From CAYJBH01 sp964370605 (GTDB taxonomy: Bacteria; Bacillota; Clostridia; Oscillospirales; Ruminococcaceae): DNA of 64,000 nucleotides. Both the position numbers and the translations under genes were made by a program. The stretch lies in assembly GCA_964370605.1 (NCBI GenBank), contig CAYJJX010000006.1, positions 1-64,000 of the forward strand, in the 5' to 3' direction. Positions 50,868 through 59,949 of the stretch are shown here, one piece after another (within the stretch, counting starts at the first letter, position 1; each line of letters starts with the position of its first letter). The notes under the pieces are model-generated. The model was not told the origin of the DNA. It saw nothing but the letters and a program-made list of their open reading frames with translations, and made no database searches.

Positions 50868-51436
50868 TATAATTTTATAAAAGTCATCGCGCACATCGTT
50901 TCGTTACTCCTCGTCATTCCGCCCAAAGGCGTTCGCTTATCGGCTACGGCTTGCTTGCAAGCGCGCCGCTTAACGCCGAACACTCTCTTCATCCTTTGTG
51001 CGGGGAGACGGTGCTTCGCACCCGACGTTCGAATCCTCAAACTATTTGCCGTGACAGCTTTTTCGACCGTAAATGACATAATTAACCACCGAAAAAATGT
51101 CATATAGGTATTTTTATGATAGCTATGTATTTAAGCTAGTAAGACATAATTAACATAATAAAGCAGATAAAAGCAAGTACATATTCGCTTGGAAAGAGTG
51201 CTCTTATTTAAATAAAATTAAAGAGTAGCGCCCTTTTCAGTAGCAAGCTAAGAAGCCTGTGCACAAGCGGATTTGTAGTGGCGCCCTTTTTTATAAAGCA
51301 GCAAATATAATCTGATACATGCGCATTCCAACGTCAAACAGAACCGCTTTGATTAAAAGAGTTGTAGGTTTGATGGGTGACCTTCTGTGGTAGTAGGATA
51401 TGTTAGCGCCAAAGCGTATAGTCTACTCCAAGTGCT
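50868..51436. other. Noncoding stretch, no gene recognised
   Basis: About 570 bp without a supported gene. GTTCGAATCCTC at 51028-51039 looks like a T-arm remnant. Short imperfect repeats of GCGCCCTTTT occur near 51228 and 51284. The left half is GC richer than the right half. Confidence 0.5.
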
Positions 51437-52477
51437 TTAGTAGGATGCAAATTTATCTGCATGTGCCGCATAAAAGTCTCGATAGAAGTAATTATCCGAA
51501 TCAAATTTGTCCGCATCTATCTCTGCGATAATTTCACCTAGCAACTTGCTTACAATCTCAGCACCTGTATAGCGAATATGCAGATCGTCGGCAAAATAGT
51601 CGTATGAATGGGAAAAATACTCTGATTTCAAGAGATTAAAATCCAAATTCACAATACCATACTCTTCGGCAACTGCGTTAAGATATTCAAAATATTGCTG
51701 GAAATCGTCAGTATAGTTCATTTGGCTGGGAGATAGTGGCGGCGTTATCAGCATAACCTTACTGCCGTTTACTTGAGCCAACTCTATAATTTTATGCAGA
51801 TAATCAATATTCTCATCACGCGTTCCAAACTGATAGACCACTTCGTTCGTTGAGTTGTACTCACCACTATTGGGGACATATCCTTTATAGTACTCGGTAT
51901 TACTGACAACATATTCATAGTGTAATTTTTGTGGATCCATTTCATTGTTTAGCAACCTATCAACGTATGTTCCGTTTATAACATTGCTGAACGAAAAACT
52001 CTTAGGCTCAATATTGAAATAATATAGAAATTCGCCAATGTTAAAACCCTCTAAATAATACGTTGATTTGACAATCGAATGTTCCATTGAACCCAAGACA
52101 ATCTGACTTGCATTTTTATCCACTTCTGCTTGTATCGAAACGATATTTGTTCCTATCAACACGTGAGTTGGAGCGGCTGTCCGATAAACGTCCTTTAACA
52201 GGTAGTAAGAGTCTTTAAGATTTTGCGCTGGAGACGATAAATTAATATTAGCTATTCCGGTTTTTTCCTCAATAATTATCGGATTTATTGAGTTATATAT
52301 TGTAGATGGCCCAAGTGTAACCATTTCGACAGAATCTGCTTCAATATAGTACTCTTGCATGTTTGTATAATAAGTATAGTGTTTATCCAGCATTGTAGTC
52401 AAAAAGCATATTGATATTGAAAACATAATCAACAAAACCACCATCTTCATTAGCACCGATAATTTAGAATACCGCAT
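51437..52477 (-). CDS. Membrane-anchored SGNH-fold protein (DltD-like), last gene of the acyl operon
   Basis: 346 residues. One membrane helix near residues 9-30 anchors an extracytoplasmic domain. Block I reads MVTLGPSTIYNS (about residue 58) with the presumed nucleophile Ser; block V reads FADDLHIRYTGAEI near residue 310 with Asp and His. This is the DltD/AlgJ type of organisation. The start is ATG 52477, which has AAGGAGGA 7 nt upstream, rather than a longer frame at 52504. It overlaps the MBOAT gene by 14 bp. By analogy it takes the acyl group from the MBOAT protein and delivers it to a cell-envelope acceptor. Confidence 0.85.
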   Translation of the reverse strand: MRYSKLSVLMKMVVLLIMFSISICFLTTMLDKHYTYYTNMQEYYIEADSVEMVTLGPSTIYNSINPIIIEEKTGIANINLSSPAQNLKDSYYLLKDVYRTAAPTHVLIGTNIVSIQAEVDKNASQIVLGSMEHSIVKSTYYLEGFNIGEFLYYFNIEPKSFSFSNVINGTYVDRLLNNEMDPQKLHYEYVVSNTEYYKGYVPNSGEYNSTNEVVYQFGTRDENIDYLHKIIELAQVNGSKVMLITPPLSPSQMNYTDDFQQYFEYLNAVAEEYGIVNLDFNLLKSEYFSHSYDYFADDLHIRYTGAEIVSKLLGEIIAEIDADKFDSDNYFYRDFYAAHADKFASY

Positions 52478-54047
52478 ATGCAAATCCTCCTTGAGCACTT
52501 CCATATGAAGAATAAATTATTAAAAACAAAAACAAAGCAGTCCAAAGCATGTATCGAAGAACAACATGCTGTTTTGCAATTACATCTCGAATATCTGTGC
52601 CACGTTCTTTTAGCAAGTCGACAAACAATACAACAATAAAAGTCATTAGGGCAATAATAATCCCTGACAATCCTACGTCTAATTGCTCTAAAAGCGCAGC
52701 AGATAATGCGTTCGAATTAAAATCAAAAATCATTTTATGAATTGAAACCGTTATAGAGTTTACGTCGGCAGACATAGACAATAAGTTGGCAAAAAACACG
52801 ATAATTGCTGTGTAACCAATTGCAATAGCATGTCGTAGCGTTAAAACTACTTTAGAATATTCTTTTTTCTTTCTTGTATTAAAGTATAATGTCTCTATCG
52901 ATGTAATTAAACCATTAAATAATCCGAACAATACATATTTCATGTTCGGGCCATGCCACACGCCAACTAGAAAGAAAATAAAAAATGTGGACACGAAAAT
53001 AGGAAATAATTTACCTACTTGAACACCAAACTTGTTTCTTGCAAACTTTCCAACTCGAACCATGAATTTTGATAAATTTAAAGGCATCATCACATAGTCA
53101 CGCATGAATACACCGAGTGAAACATGCCATCTCCTCCAGTAATCAATCAAAGAAGTTGCAAAAAATGGTTGTTTGAAATTTTGTGTCAATGTTATGCCGA
53201 AACAATGCGATACTCCACGTGCAATATCAATTCCGCCCGAAAAATCGCCATAAATTTGAATATAGCTGACTACCAAACCCGCAAACACCACACTTCCATC
53301 AAAGTCTGACACAGAAGACAGTATCGGAGAAGAGAAGGAAATCAAAATGTCGGCAACTATAAGCTTCTTTATTAACCCCCATGCAACCAACTGAGCACCA
53401 TAGGTAAACTCTTTAAAATTGAAATCGTTCCCCTGAATCAGTTGAGGCAGTAACTGGCTCGCCTTTGAGATAGGTCCTTGAATGATCTGCGGAAAAAATG
53501 AAATAAACAAAAGTAACTTTCCGAGATTTTTTTCCGCAGTAACTTTCGAATAGTAAATATCTATTAAGTACCCTATTGACTGAAAAGTATAAAACGAAAG
53601 TCCTAGTGTCATCAAAATGTTAATCGGCAAAACATTATTAAGTTTAAACAATAATATAGCCGAAGATGAAATCATTGGTAAATATTTTACAGCAAACAGC
53701 ATTCCCAATGTGCAGATTAATGAAAATATCAAGTATCTCTTTTTCTTAGCTTTGCAGCTTTGAGTAATCTGCTTTTTATTTTCCTTTAGCCATTCTTTAG
53801 TTTTATCTTTTAGCATGTTTTGCTGAACATAATTCACTGCCTGCATTTTCATAGAGCAAAAATATACTACTGCACAAGTAAAAAGCACATACAATAACGC
53901 TTTGGGGTCTGCAAAAATATAAAAGGACATACTGCAAATCAACAATATAATCCATCGCTTACCCTTTGGCGCTATGTAGTATGCAACTAAGGCCACGATT
54001 ATGAATATCACAAAGCTAATTGAAACAAATGTCATATTTGTGGCCAC
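52464..54047 (-). CDS. MBOAT-family membrane acyltransferase (DltB-like)
   Basis: 527 residues, about eleven membrane helices. Conserved blocks: SFYTFQSIGYLID near residue 155, YWRRWHVSLGVFMRDYVMMPL near residue 315, and VGVWHGPNMKYVLFGLFNG near residue 360 with the invariant His. A charged cytoplasmic loop (about 70-100) is Lys rich. In the Dlt system such a protein accepts aminoacyl groups from a carrier protein and moves them through the membrane. AAAGGAG lies 11 nt before the ATG. It is distinct from the MBOAT at 5266, which lacks carrier genes nearby. Confidence 0.92.
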   Translation of the reverse strand: MATNMTFVSISFVIFIIVALVAYYIAPKGKRWIILLICSMSFYIFADPKALLYVLFTCAVVYFCSMKMQAVNYVQQNMLKDKTKEWLKENKKQITQSCKAKKKRYLIFSLICTLGMLFAVKYLPMISSSAILLFKLNNVLPINILMTLGLSFYTFQSIGYLIDIYYSKVTAEKNLGKLLLFISFFPQIIQGPISKASQLLPQLIQGNDFNFKEFTYGAQLVAWGLIKKLIVADILISFSSPILSSVSDFDGSVVFAGLVVSYIQIYGDFSGGIDIARGVSHCFGITLTQNFKQPFFATSLIDYWRRWHVSLGVFMRDYVMMPLNLSKFMVRVGKFARNKFGVQVGKLFPIFVSTFFIFFLVGVWHGPNMKYVLFGLFNGLITSIETLYFNTRKKKEYSKVVLTLRHAIAIGYTAIIVFFANLLSMSADVNSITVSIHKMIFDFNSNALSAALLEQLDVGLSGIIIALMTFIVVLFVDLLKERGTDIRDVIAKQHVVLRYMLWTALFLFLIIYSSYGSAQGGFAYAVF

Positions 54048-54132
54048 TCCTTTCTGGTTAATGTGTCAATCCCGACACCGACAAACACACGACAATATCT
54101 AACACAAAAACACAATTATAGTGAAATCTTTT

Positions 54133-54570
54133 TTAGTCGGTCTGCACCTTCTTTGAGGTCACACCTACCTGAATGACCGCTGATGAAACGATCATTCCAT
54201 CCTCCCGTCTTGTTATAGTCGCTGATAGTTTGAGCAGATTGAACTTGTCGTATTTCTTTTCAACCGTTCCAACTATATCTAATGTGTCATTAGTATATAC
54301 GGGTTTATTAAATTTTAGCTCAATCCCATGTATTAAACTATGCTCTCCTGGAAGATAGACACCACATAAAGTGGAATAAAACGCCGCTGTTAACATGCCA
54401 TAAGCTACCTTGCCTTTGTGCCCCTTGTTTTGAGCATATTTTTCGTCGGTGTGAAGTGGATTTGTATCGCCTGATAAATTATTGAAATACAAAAACATAT
54501 CCTCAGTCACAGTGACGGCAAATTGTTGCATATCACCAATACTAATCTCATCGTAGCTGAAATTATTCAA
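54133..54570 (-). CDS. MaoC-type (R)-hydratase/dehydratase
   Basis: 145 residues, a single hot-dog domain. The hydratase-2 motif GDTNPLHTDEKYA holds the catalytic D35 and H40, followed by VAYGML. Relatives add or remove water at 3-hydroxyacyl/enoyl thioesters on CoA or ACP. In this operon it probably acts on a carrier-bound intermediate, after reduction by the SDR. It starts directly after the transketolase-C stop codon, with no gap. Confidence 0.9.
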   Translation of the reverse strand: MNNFSYDEISIGDMQQFAVTVTEDMFLYFNNLSGDTNPLHTDEKYAQNKGHKGKVAYGMLTAAFYSTLCGVYLPGEHSLIHGIELKFNKPVYTNDTLDIVGTVEKKYDKFNLLKLSATITRREDGMIVSSAVIQVGVTSKKVQTD

Positions 54571-55491
54571 TTAACAGCACTCCTTTATTATCAATTCCTT
54601 TAAACTTTGTCTGTCAATACCGTTAGTGACTCTTATATCTTCCAATGTTCCATAGCCTTTTGCAAATACATTGTTTAATCCTATTTGATAAAGTTTTACT
54701 CCAAGATTGTTTTTGGCAATAACTTCTGATATAATTCCACCTAACCCTCCGTATACAGAGTGTTCCTCTACTGATACAACTATTTTGTATTTTGTCAAAC
54801 AGGTCTTTAGTCCGGAATAATCCTCGATCGGCGATAAAGTTGGCACCGAATGCACCGCTACGTCTATCGCATTATTTTTTAATTCTTTTGCAACCGTTGT
54901 TGCTTCTGACACAATGCTACCGGTAGCAAAAATCGCAACATCTCTTCCGGAAACGATCTCAGGACATTCGCCCAACACAAATTCACTATTATTAACCAGC
55001 AACTCTTTTTCACCCGACATCCCTAAACGCAAATAAACAGGCCCTTTATGTTCTTTCGCAAATTTAACGATTCTTGTCGTATCCATAGGGCTACACGGAG
55101 AAAGAATTAACAAATTTGGTATCGCACGCAAAGCAGCTATATCCTCTGTTGCATGATGAGTCGGACCCAATCTACTGATCGAAAGGCCGCTTCCAAATGC
55201 TGCAATCTTTACATTTCTATTCTGAAGACAAACACAATTCCTTATAAACTCATGTGCACGATACGCAAGAAACGGGCCGTTACTTGAGACAAAAACAGTT
55301 TTATTTGCATATGCCATACCGGCCGCCACGCCTATCATGTTTTGTTCACTTATCCCAACATTAAAGCATTGTTCAGGATAATCTCGCATAAAAAACGTAT
55401 CATAATCAGTGCCATTATCAGCTACCAAATAAATCGTATCTTTATCTTCTTCAATGATATCGTTTAGGGCGTTTATAAAAGCTCTTTGCAT
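54571..55491 (-). CDS. Transketolase, C-terminal subunit
   Basis: 306 residues, the PYR and C-terminal domains of a split transketolase. FNVGISEQNMIGVAAGMAY contains E49, the Glu that activates thiamine diphosphate; RLGPTHHATEDIAALR and EEHSVYGGLGG are conserved. With the N subunit it forms an enzyme that moves two-carbon ketol units. It overlaps the N-subunit gene by 19 bp. Its placement among carrier-protein genes suggests a donor of a two-carbon hydroxyacyl or ketol unit rather than a pentose phosphate role. Confidence 0.92.
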   Translation of the reverse strand: MQRAFINALNDIIEEDKDTIYLVADNGTDYDTFFMRDYPEQCFNVGISEQNMIGVAAGMAYANKTVFVSSNGPFLAYRAHEFIRNCVCLQNRNVKIAAFGSGLSISRLGPTHHATEDIAALRAIPNLLILSPCSPMDTTRIVKFAKEHKGPVYLRLGMSGEKELLVNNSEFVLGECPEIVSGRDVAIFATGSIVSEATTVAKELKNNAIDVAVHSVPTLSPIEDYSGLKTCLTKYKIVVSVEEHSVYGGLGGIISEVIAKNNLGVKLYQIGLNNVFAKGYGTLEDIRVTNGIDRQSLKELIIKECC

Positions 55492-56315
55492 GCCATGTAC
55501 TCCTCTTGTGTTATATCAAGCTCTTGTAAAAATTTCGGCAAATCTTTATCATTTGGCATCTTATAATGCCACATGGCTTTGTTTTCCATCACCTTTACAC
55601 CCTTACCTTTAACAGTATTGGCAATAATCGCTTTTGGAGCATCGGATTGTGTAGGGGCATTAAAAACCTCAATAAGTTCACTAACATTATGCCCGTCCAC
55701 TTCTTTTGTTTCAAAGCCAAAAGCTGTGCATTTTTCGCCCCAGTTTTCACTTTCCAGCACCGACGATATCTTACCCATTTTTTGAAGTGCATTGCGGTCG
55801 ATAATTAATGTCAAATTACCTAGCCTCTGCCCCGAGGCAAACATCATCGCCTCCCAAATTGAACCTTCTTGACATTCCCCATCACCTACAAGACAGAAAA
55901 ATTTGTTTGTTTTTCTATCCAACTTTGCCGCCATTGCTGCTCCACAAGCAATAGAAAGCCCTTGCCCTAAAGAGCCGGTAGACGCTTCTATGCCGGGCAC
56001 CAAATTGACATCCGGCTCACTACCGAGTATACTGTCTTTCAATGAAAACGAATGCAAGGTCTTTCTGTCAAAAAATCCTTTTTGATACAATGTTGAGTAA
56101 AGTGCAAGTGCACCATGTCCTTTGCTTAAGAAAAAATAGTCTCTATCTTTTTGTTGTGGATTTCCCCCATCCACATTTAGTACATCACCAAAATATAGTG
56201 CTATTAATATTTCCACAATAGAAAAAGCCGAAGCTAAGTGAGCGATTCCGGCTTTTTGCGATGCCAAAAAACTTTCTTTACGAATAGTTTTTGCTATTGC
56301 CGCATAATCCGTCAT
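55473..56315 (-). CDS. Transketolase, N-terminal subunit
   Basis: 280 residues with the thiamine-diphosphate binding half: SKGHG (64-68), GSLGQG (114-119) and the GDGE...N motif (144-147 to N175). AAAGGCGG supports the ATG. Split transketolases occur in central metabolism of anaerobes and also in biosynthetic clusters. The catalytic residues look intact. It is preceded by the SDR gene with a 69-bp gap, the second-largest in the operon. Confidence 0.92.
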   Translation of the reverse strand: MTDYAAIAKTIRKESFLASQKAGIAHLASAFSIVEILIALYFGDVLNVDGGNPQQKDRDYFFLSKGHGALALYSTLYQKGFFDRKTLHSFSLKDSILGSEPDVNLVPGIEASTGSLGQGLSIACGAAMAAKLDRKTNKFFCLVGDGECQEGSIWEAMMFASGQRLGNLTLIIDRNALQKMGKISSVLESENWGEKCTAFGFETKEVDGHNVSELIEVFNAPTQSDAPKAIIANTVKGKGVKVMENKAMWHYKMPNDKDLPKFLQELDITQEEYMACKELL

Positions 56316-56384
56316 GCTATATACCGCCTTTCTTAGAATGTATCCATTTAAATATAAAAGATATCGCCAAACTTTGATGACATC

Positions 56385-57125
56385 TTATTTAATCCCATAG
56401 TTCACAAAAATATTGGCACCATTAATACTTTTAGCCGAATCGCTTAGTAAAAACCCAATAGTACCTATCACTTCCTCTACCTTTAAATTCCTATTTAATG
56501 GACTCGATTTTGCTGAATTTTCAAGTATCAGTTCACCGTGCCTACCAAAAAACTTAGTATCGGTAGTGCCTGGCGACACTGCATTAATATTTACACCTAA
56601 ACCGGCATACTCAACAGCAAGACTATTGACTAAACCGAGCAACGCATATTTCGCACAAATATAGCTACTGCAATATGACGGCGGCGCACCTTTCAAACTA
56701 TCGGTTAGTAGTATGACTACACTACCGAAACCGTTTTTTACCATCATCGGCAAAAGATATTGCAATAGTAGTACATTCGAACGAAATCCGACATCCATGT
56801 TTTTTTGATATTCCTCCCATTTTATTGCGGGGAATTTTTTTAGTGATAACGGCGGAGCTGCAAAATGAGCATAGTGTGTAACAACTTTATCAAGCGAAAC
56901 AATTTTTTCAACCAAATCCTTTGTCTCTTCTTCACTTGAAAAGTCAGCCACCAAGACGATAATTTTACCTGCACTGTCTACCTTTTTCAGGCCGCTCGTT
57001 TCATATCGTTCTGAATCGGAGGAGCAGTGGGCAATTATGCAATCAAAATCGTTGTAAACATGTTTAATAAAGGCTATTCCAAAATCGGAAAAGCCACCAC
57101 AGACCAACAACACTTTTTCAAACAT
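56385..57125 (-). CDS. Short-chain dehydrogenase/reductase
   Basis: 246 residues, classical SDR length. The dinucleotide motif is GGFSDFGIA (TGxxxGIG variant) at residue 10, and the active site is Y155-x3-K159 in SSYICAKYAL. FabG-like position of NAVSPG. It likely reduces a ketone or oxidises a hydroxyl on an ACP-bound intermediate. It begins 6 bp after the second ACP gene. Confidence 0.9.
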   Translation of the reverse strand: MFEKVLLVCGGFSDFGIAFIKHVYNDFDCIIAHCSSDSERYETSGLKKVDSAGKIIVLVADFSSEEETKDLVEKIVSLDKVVTHYAHFAAPPLSLKKFPAIKWEEYQKNMDVGFRSNVLLLQYLLPMMVKNGFGSVVILLTDSLKGAPPSYCSSYICAKYALLGLVNSLAVEYAGLGVNINAVSPGTTDTKFFGRHGELILENSAKSSPLNRNLKVEEVIGTIGFLLSDSAKSINGANIFVNYGIK

Positions 57126-57131
57126 AATTAT

Positions 57132-57377
57132 TTAACCGCCTACTCTTTCGACTATAATTGTCAGCATTTCTCCAACCGTCTGCATACCGGTTACTTCTTT
57201 CATGGTAAACTGCATATCGAATTCATCCTCGATTGCCGTAATAAGATTTATGTGTTCCAAACTATCCCAAGCCGGAATGTCGGCCGCAACAGTTTGCTCT
57301 GTAATCACTAAATCTTCCTTATTAAAATTGTCTTTAAAAATGATATTAACCTTTTCCAGTACTTCTATTCTATTCAT
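57132..57377 (-). CDS. Acyl carrier protein 2
   Basis: 81 residues. The phosphopantetheine Ser is S39 in AWDSLEHINLITAIEDEF, a typical ACP helix-II start. Acidic overall. CGGAG is 10 nt before ATG. WDSL rather than LDSL separates it from the other ACP, so the two probably carry different groups. It lies between ACP1 and the SDR. Confidence 0.93.
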   Translation of the reverse strand: MNRIEVLEKVNIIFKDNFNKEDLVITEQTVAADIPAWDSLEHINLITAIEDEFDMQFTMKEVTGMQTVGEMLTIIVERVGG

Positions 57378-57378
57378 T

Positions 57379-57600
57379 TTATATCGCTCCGTTAATCGTT
57401 TCCCAAATAGCTTCTACCGAATCCATATTTTCCGGTTCCAAATCTGACATATCCAGTTCACAACTGAATTCATCGCTAAGCATATTTACTATTGTGATAA
57501 TATCTAAAGAATCTAAGATACCATTTGATATAAGACCGGTTTCGTTCTCAAAATCTACATCCGGTTTCACCTGTTTCAAAATTGCTACTAGTTTTTCCAT
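57379..57600 (-). CDS. Acyl carrier protein 1
   Basis: 73 residues, as short as DltC. S31 in GILDSLDIITIVNML is the phosphopantetheine site. ATG 57600 is chosen over an earlier frame start at 57621 because GGAGAGG precedes it and overlap with the upstream gene is then avoided. One bp separates it from ACP2. Likely partner of the adenylation enzyme or of FkbH. Confidence 0.92.
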   Translation of the reverse strand: MEKLVAILKQVKPDVDFENETGLISNGILDSLDIITIVNMLSDEFSCELDMSDLEPENMDSVEAIWETINGAI

Positions 57601-57610
57601 ATTTCCTCTC

Positions 57611-58435
57611 CTAATTATCAAACTGCATTATTATTTTACTGAAATTCTCTTTCGTCATACCAAACAACCCATCTTCCCGCCCAGTTACCGAGTTCAACGG
57701 ATTCGCATAATATACTATTTTAACATTTGCAGGCAATCTTTGCAATACATAGCCATAAATATACATACAGGCACCAACACCTCTGACAGAAGGATCTACT
57801 GCCGAATAGTCTAACATACATACAGATTCACTCGGTCTCAAAGCAATAAAAAATGCTACTACTCGTCCTTCTATACCGGTTACGTATACCTCACCTTTTT
57901 CTATCTGCTCTTCCAACTCCTCTCTATTCTGCAGTTCATACGCGAGTCTATCAAAATTGTCATATAGTAAATTGTAAACGCTGTCCAAATCATCGATAGT
58001 CGCTCGACGCACAGGTTCATCCCATATCGGCTCATCAGTGTATTCTCGACGAAACTTCAGAGTGTTACTGTTTCCAGTCCATTTCCCAAATGTAATATAG
58101 TGTGAAAAACCACACTGAGAAAGTTCTTCGCAAATTTTTTCCGGCTCACCGTCTTTCCCAATGATGTCAAGCATAATCGGGCGTTTATCACTTTCATCTA
58201 AATACTGTCCTATCGTTTTTAAAGCTGGTAGGTCCTTTGCAAAATAGTATACTTTTGTACAAATGTCGGTTCGCTTTTTAAAGATGACTATGTCATCGCC
58301 AAAACATATTTTTACGCTTTCATCATCAACAAATTCATTCATCTTCTTTCCAAGCAAAAAGATGTTTGCCAACTTGCTGTTCTTTCGAATCAAATTAATC
58401 TTGTCAAAAGTTGCAATATCGGTCATTTTACTCAT
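57611..58435 (-). CDS. GNAT-like acyltransferase
   Basis: 274 residues. The C-terminal ~135 residues follow a GNAT pattern: RRATIDDLDSVYNLLYDNFDRLAYE, then VVAFFIALRPSESVCMLDYSAVDPSVRGVGACMYIYGYVL with the acyl-CoA loop RGVGA. The N-terminal half is a second alpha/beta domain, possibly a decayed GNAT. Its place beside carrier proteins suggests it may take an ACP-bound or CoA-bound acyl group and form an amide. Start overlaps the upstream stop by one base. ATG 58426 is an alternative. Confidence 0.75.
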   Translation of the reverse strand: MSKMTDIATFDKINLIRKNSKLANIFLLGKKMNEFVDDESVKICFGDDIVIFKKRTDICTKVYYFAKDLPALKTIGQYLDESDKRPIMLDIIGKDGEPEKICEELSQCGFSHYITFGKWTGNSNTLKFRREYTDEPIWDEPVRRATIDDLDSVYNLLYDNFDRLAYELQNREELEEQIEKGEVYVTGIEGRVVAFFIALRPSESVCMLDYSAVDPSVRGVGACMYIYGYVLQRLPANVKIVYYANPLNSVTGREDGLFGMTKENFSKIIMQFDN

Positions 58436-59949
58436 TATCCTTCTGTTATATACTGTTTTTTTAGTGCTACTCTATTGATTTTACCATTTGACGTCTGCGG
58501 TAGGCTTTCAAGCATTTCATATCTTTCTGGAATCATATAATCCGGAAGTTTTGCTGCAAGAGCAACTCTTAACTTATCACAATCAACGTCACCGACATAA
58601 AAACATGTTATCTGCAATCTTGAATCGTCATATAAACAGCATCCGTTTTCAATTCCAAGAACCGAAAGCAAGGCGGTTTCTATCTCACCCAGTTCAATCC
58701 TATAGCCTTTATGTTTAATCTGAAAATCTTTTCTTGAAAGATAAATTATTTCCGATCTTTCATTGTATTTCACTAGATCACCAGTCCTATATATTATCTC
58801 CCTGTACGTTGTATTCAAAGGATTTTGGACAAACACCTCACTTGTTTTTTCCAGATTATTATAGTAACCAAAAGACAATGATGTTCCAACAACGCATAGC
58901 TCACCTATTTCGCCAGGTATAGGTTCTTTATCGTTATCGTCCAGCAAAATTATTCTCGTATTCTCGCAGGCGAAACCAATGGGCAGACTGTCATCATCCT
59001 CGAATTCTCTATCTACAACATAATATGTGCAGACATCTGTTATCTCAGTTGGACCGTACATATTACAATATCTTGCTTTTGGAATAGCTCTACGCCACAT
59101 ATTTAACTGTTTGCAGGGCATTACTTCGCCACAAAAATAAATCCGCTTTAGGTGCTCCGGCACAAATTTTTCTAATATTCCGGAATTCGCAAGGCTAATC
59201 AAGGCGAACGGCACCCAAAAAATCGTATTTATCTGCTTTTCATTTAAAAACTTCACCATCGTTTTCGGAAAAGAAAAACATCGTTGCGGAATAACATACA
59301 TTGTTGATGCTTGCTTTAATGTTGTATATATATCAAGAATTGAATTGTCAAAATGAAATGGCGCTTGATTACCAAAAATCGTGTCATGGTCAAGTTCTAA
59401 ATTCTCGCACAACCATTCAGTATAATCTATCACACTCTTATGGCATATCGTAACACCTTTGGGGTCACCCGTAGATCCGCTTGTAAACAATACATACAAT
59501 AAATCAGTATCGATGAAGTTTCGGCGCACTTCAGCAAGAGCCTTTTCATCTACCTTAGTATTAACTATCTCCTCATATATAAGCAGATGGGCATTTTTTG
59601 ATATTTCTTTTCCTGTATCAATATTTTTGCTATCACATATAACACAAGAAGGCTTGAGATTATCAATTATCCTCTCAATTCTCTCAAGCGGCATTTTTTC
59701 GTCTATAGGTACATAAAAACAATTTGCATACGCAGTTCCTAAAAAAACCGGAAGACAGTTTGCCGTCTTCTCCATATACACCACAATCGGGAGTTTAACA
59801 GGACTGCACTCATTTATCTTAGTGCCAATCGCCTTTGCAAGCATTCTCGTTTCTTGAAAAGTTAACTCATTATTTTCATCTGCAAATGCTATCTTATTCG
59901 GATAAAGCTCTGCCGAGTTTTCAAGGTAGTCTAATACATTTATCTTCAA
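58435..59949 (-). CDS. Stand-alone amino-acid adenylation enzyme (DltA-like)
   Basis: 504 residues, the length of DltA. Core motifs: LFTSGSTGDPKGV (154-166), FHFDNSILDIY with D201 at the place where amino-acid adenylation domains bind the substrate amine, NMYGPTE, YRTGDLV, RKDFQIKHKGYRIELGEIE and NGKINR with the A10 Lys. It activates an amino acid as AMP ester and loads an ACP. The exact amino acid is not predictable by eye; D-Ala is one option. It overlaps fkbH-like by 4 bp (ATGA). Confidence 0.9.
   Translation of the reverse strand: MKINVLDYLENSAELYPNKIAFADENNELTFQETRMLAKAIGTKINECSPVKLPIVVYMEKTANCLPVFLGTAYANCFYVPIDEKMPLERIERIIDNLKPSCVICDSKNIDTGKEISKNAHLLIYEEIVNTKVDEKALAEVRRNFIDTDLLYVLFTSGSTGDPKGVTICHKSVIDYTEWLCENLELDHDTIFGNQAPFHFDNSILDIYTTLKQASTMYVIPQRCFSFPKTMVKFLNEKQINTIFWVPFALISLANSGILEKFVPEHLKRIYFCGEVMPCKQLNMWRRAIPKARYCNMYGPTEITDVCTYYVVDREFEDDDSLPIGFACENTRIILLDDNDKEPIPGEIGELCVVGTSLSFGYYNNLEKTSEVFVQNPLNTTYREIIYRTGDLVKYNERSEIIYLSRKDFQIKHKGYRIELGEIETALLSVLGIENGCCLYDDSRLQITCFYVGDVDCDKLRVALAAKLPDYMIPERYEMLESLPQTSNGKINRVALKKQYITEG

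Noticed and set aside
50490..51107. 205-codon open frame across the tRNA-Pro repeats
   Set aside because: It reads through tandem repeats, hairpins and a terminator, has no ribosome binding site or recognisable domain, and the duplicated tRNA end lies inside it.
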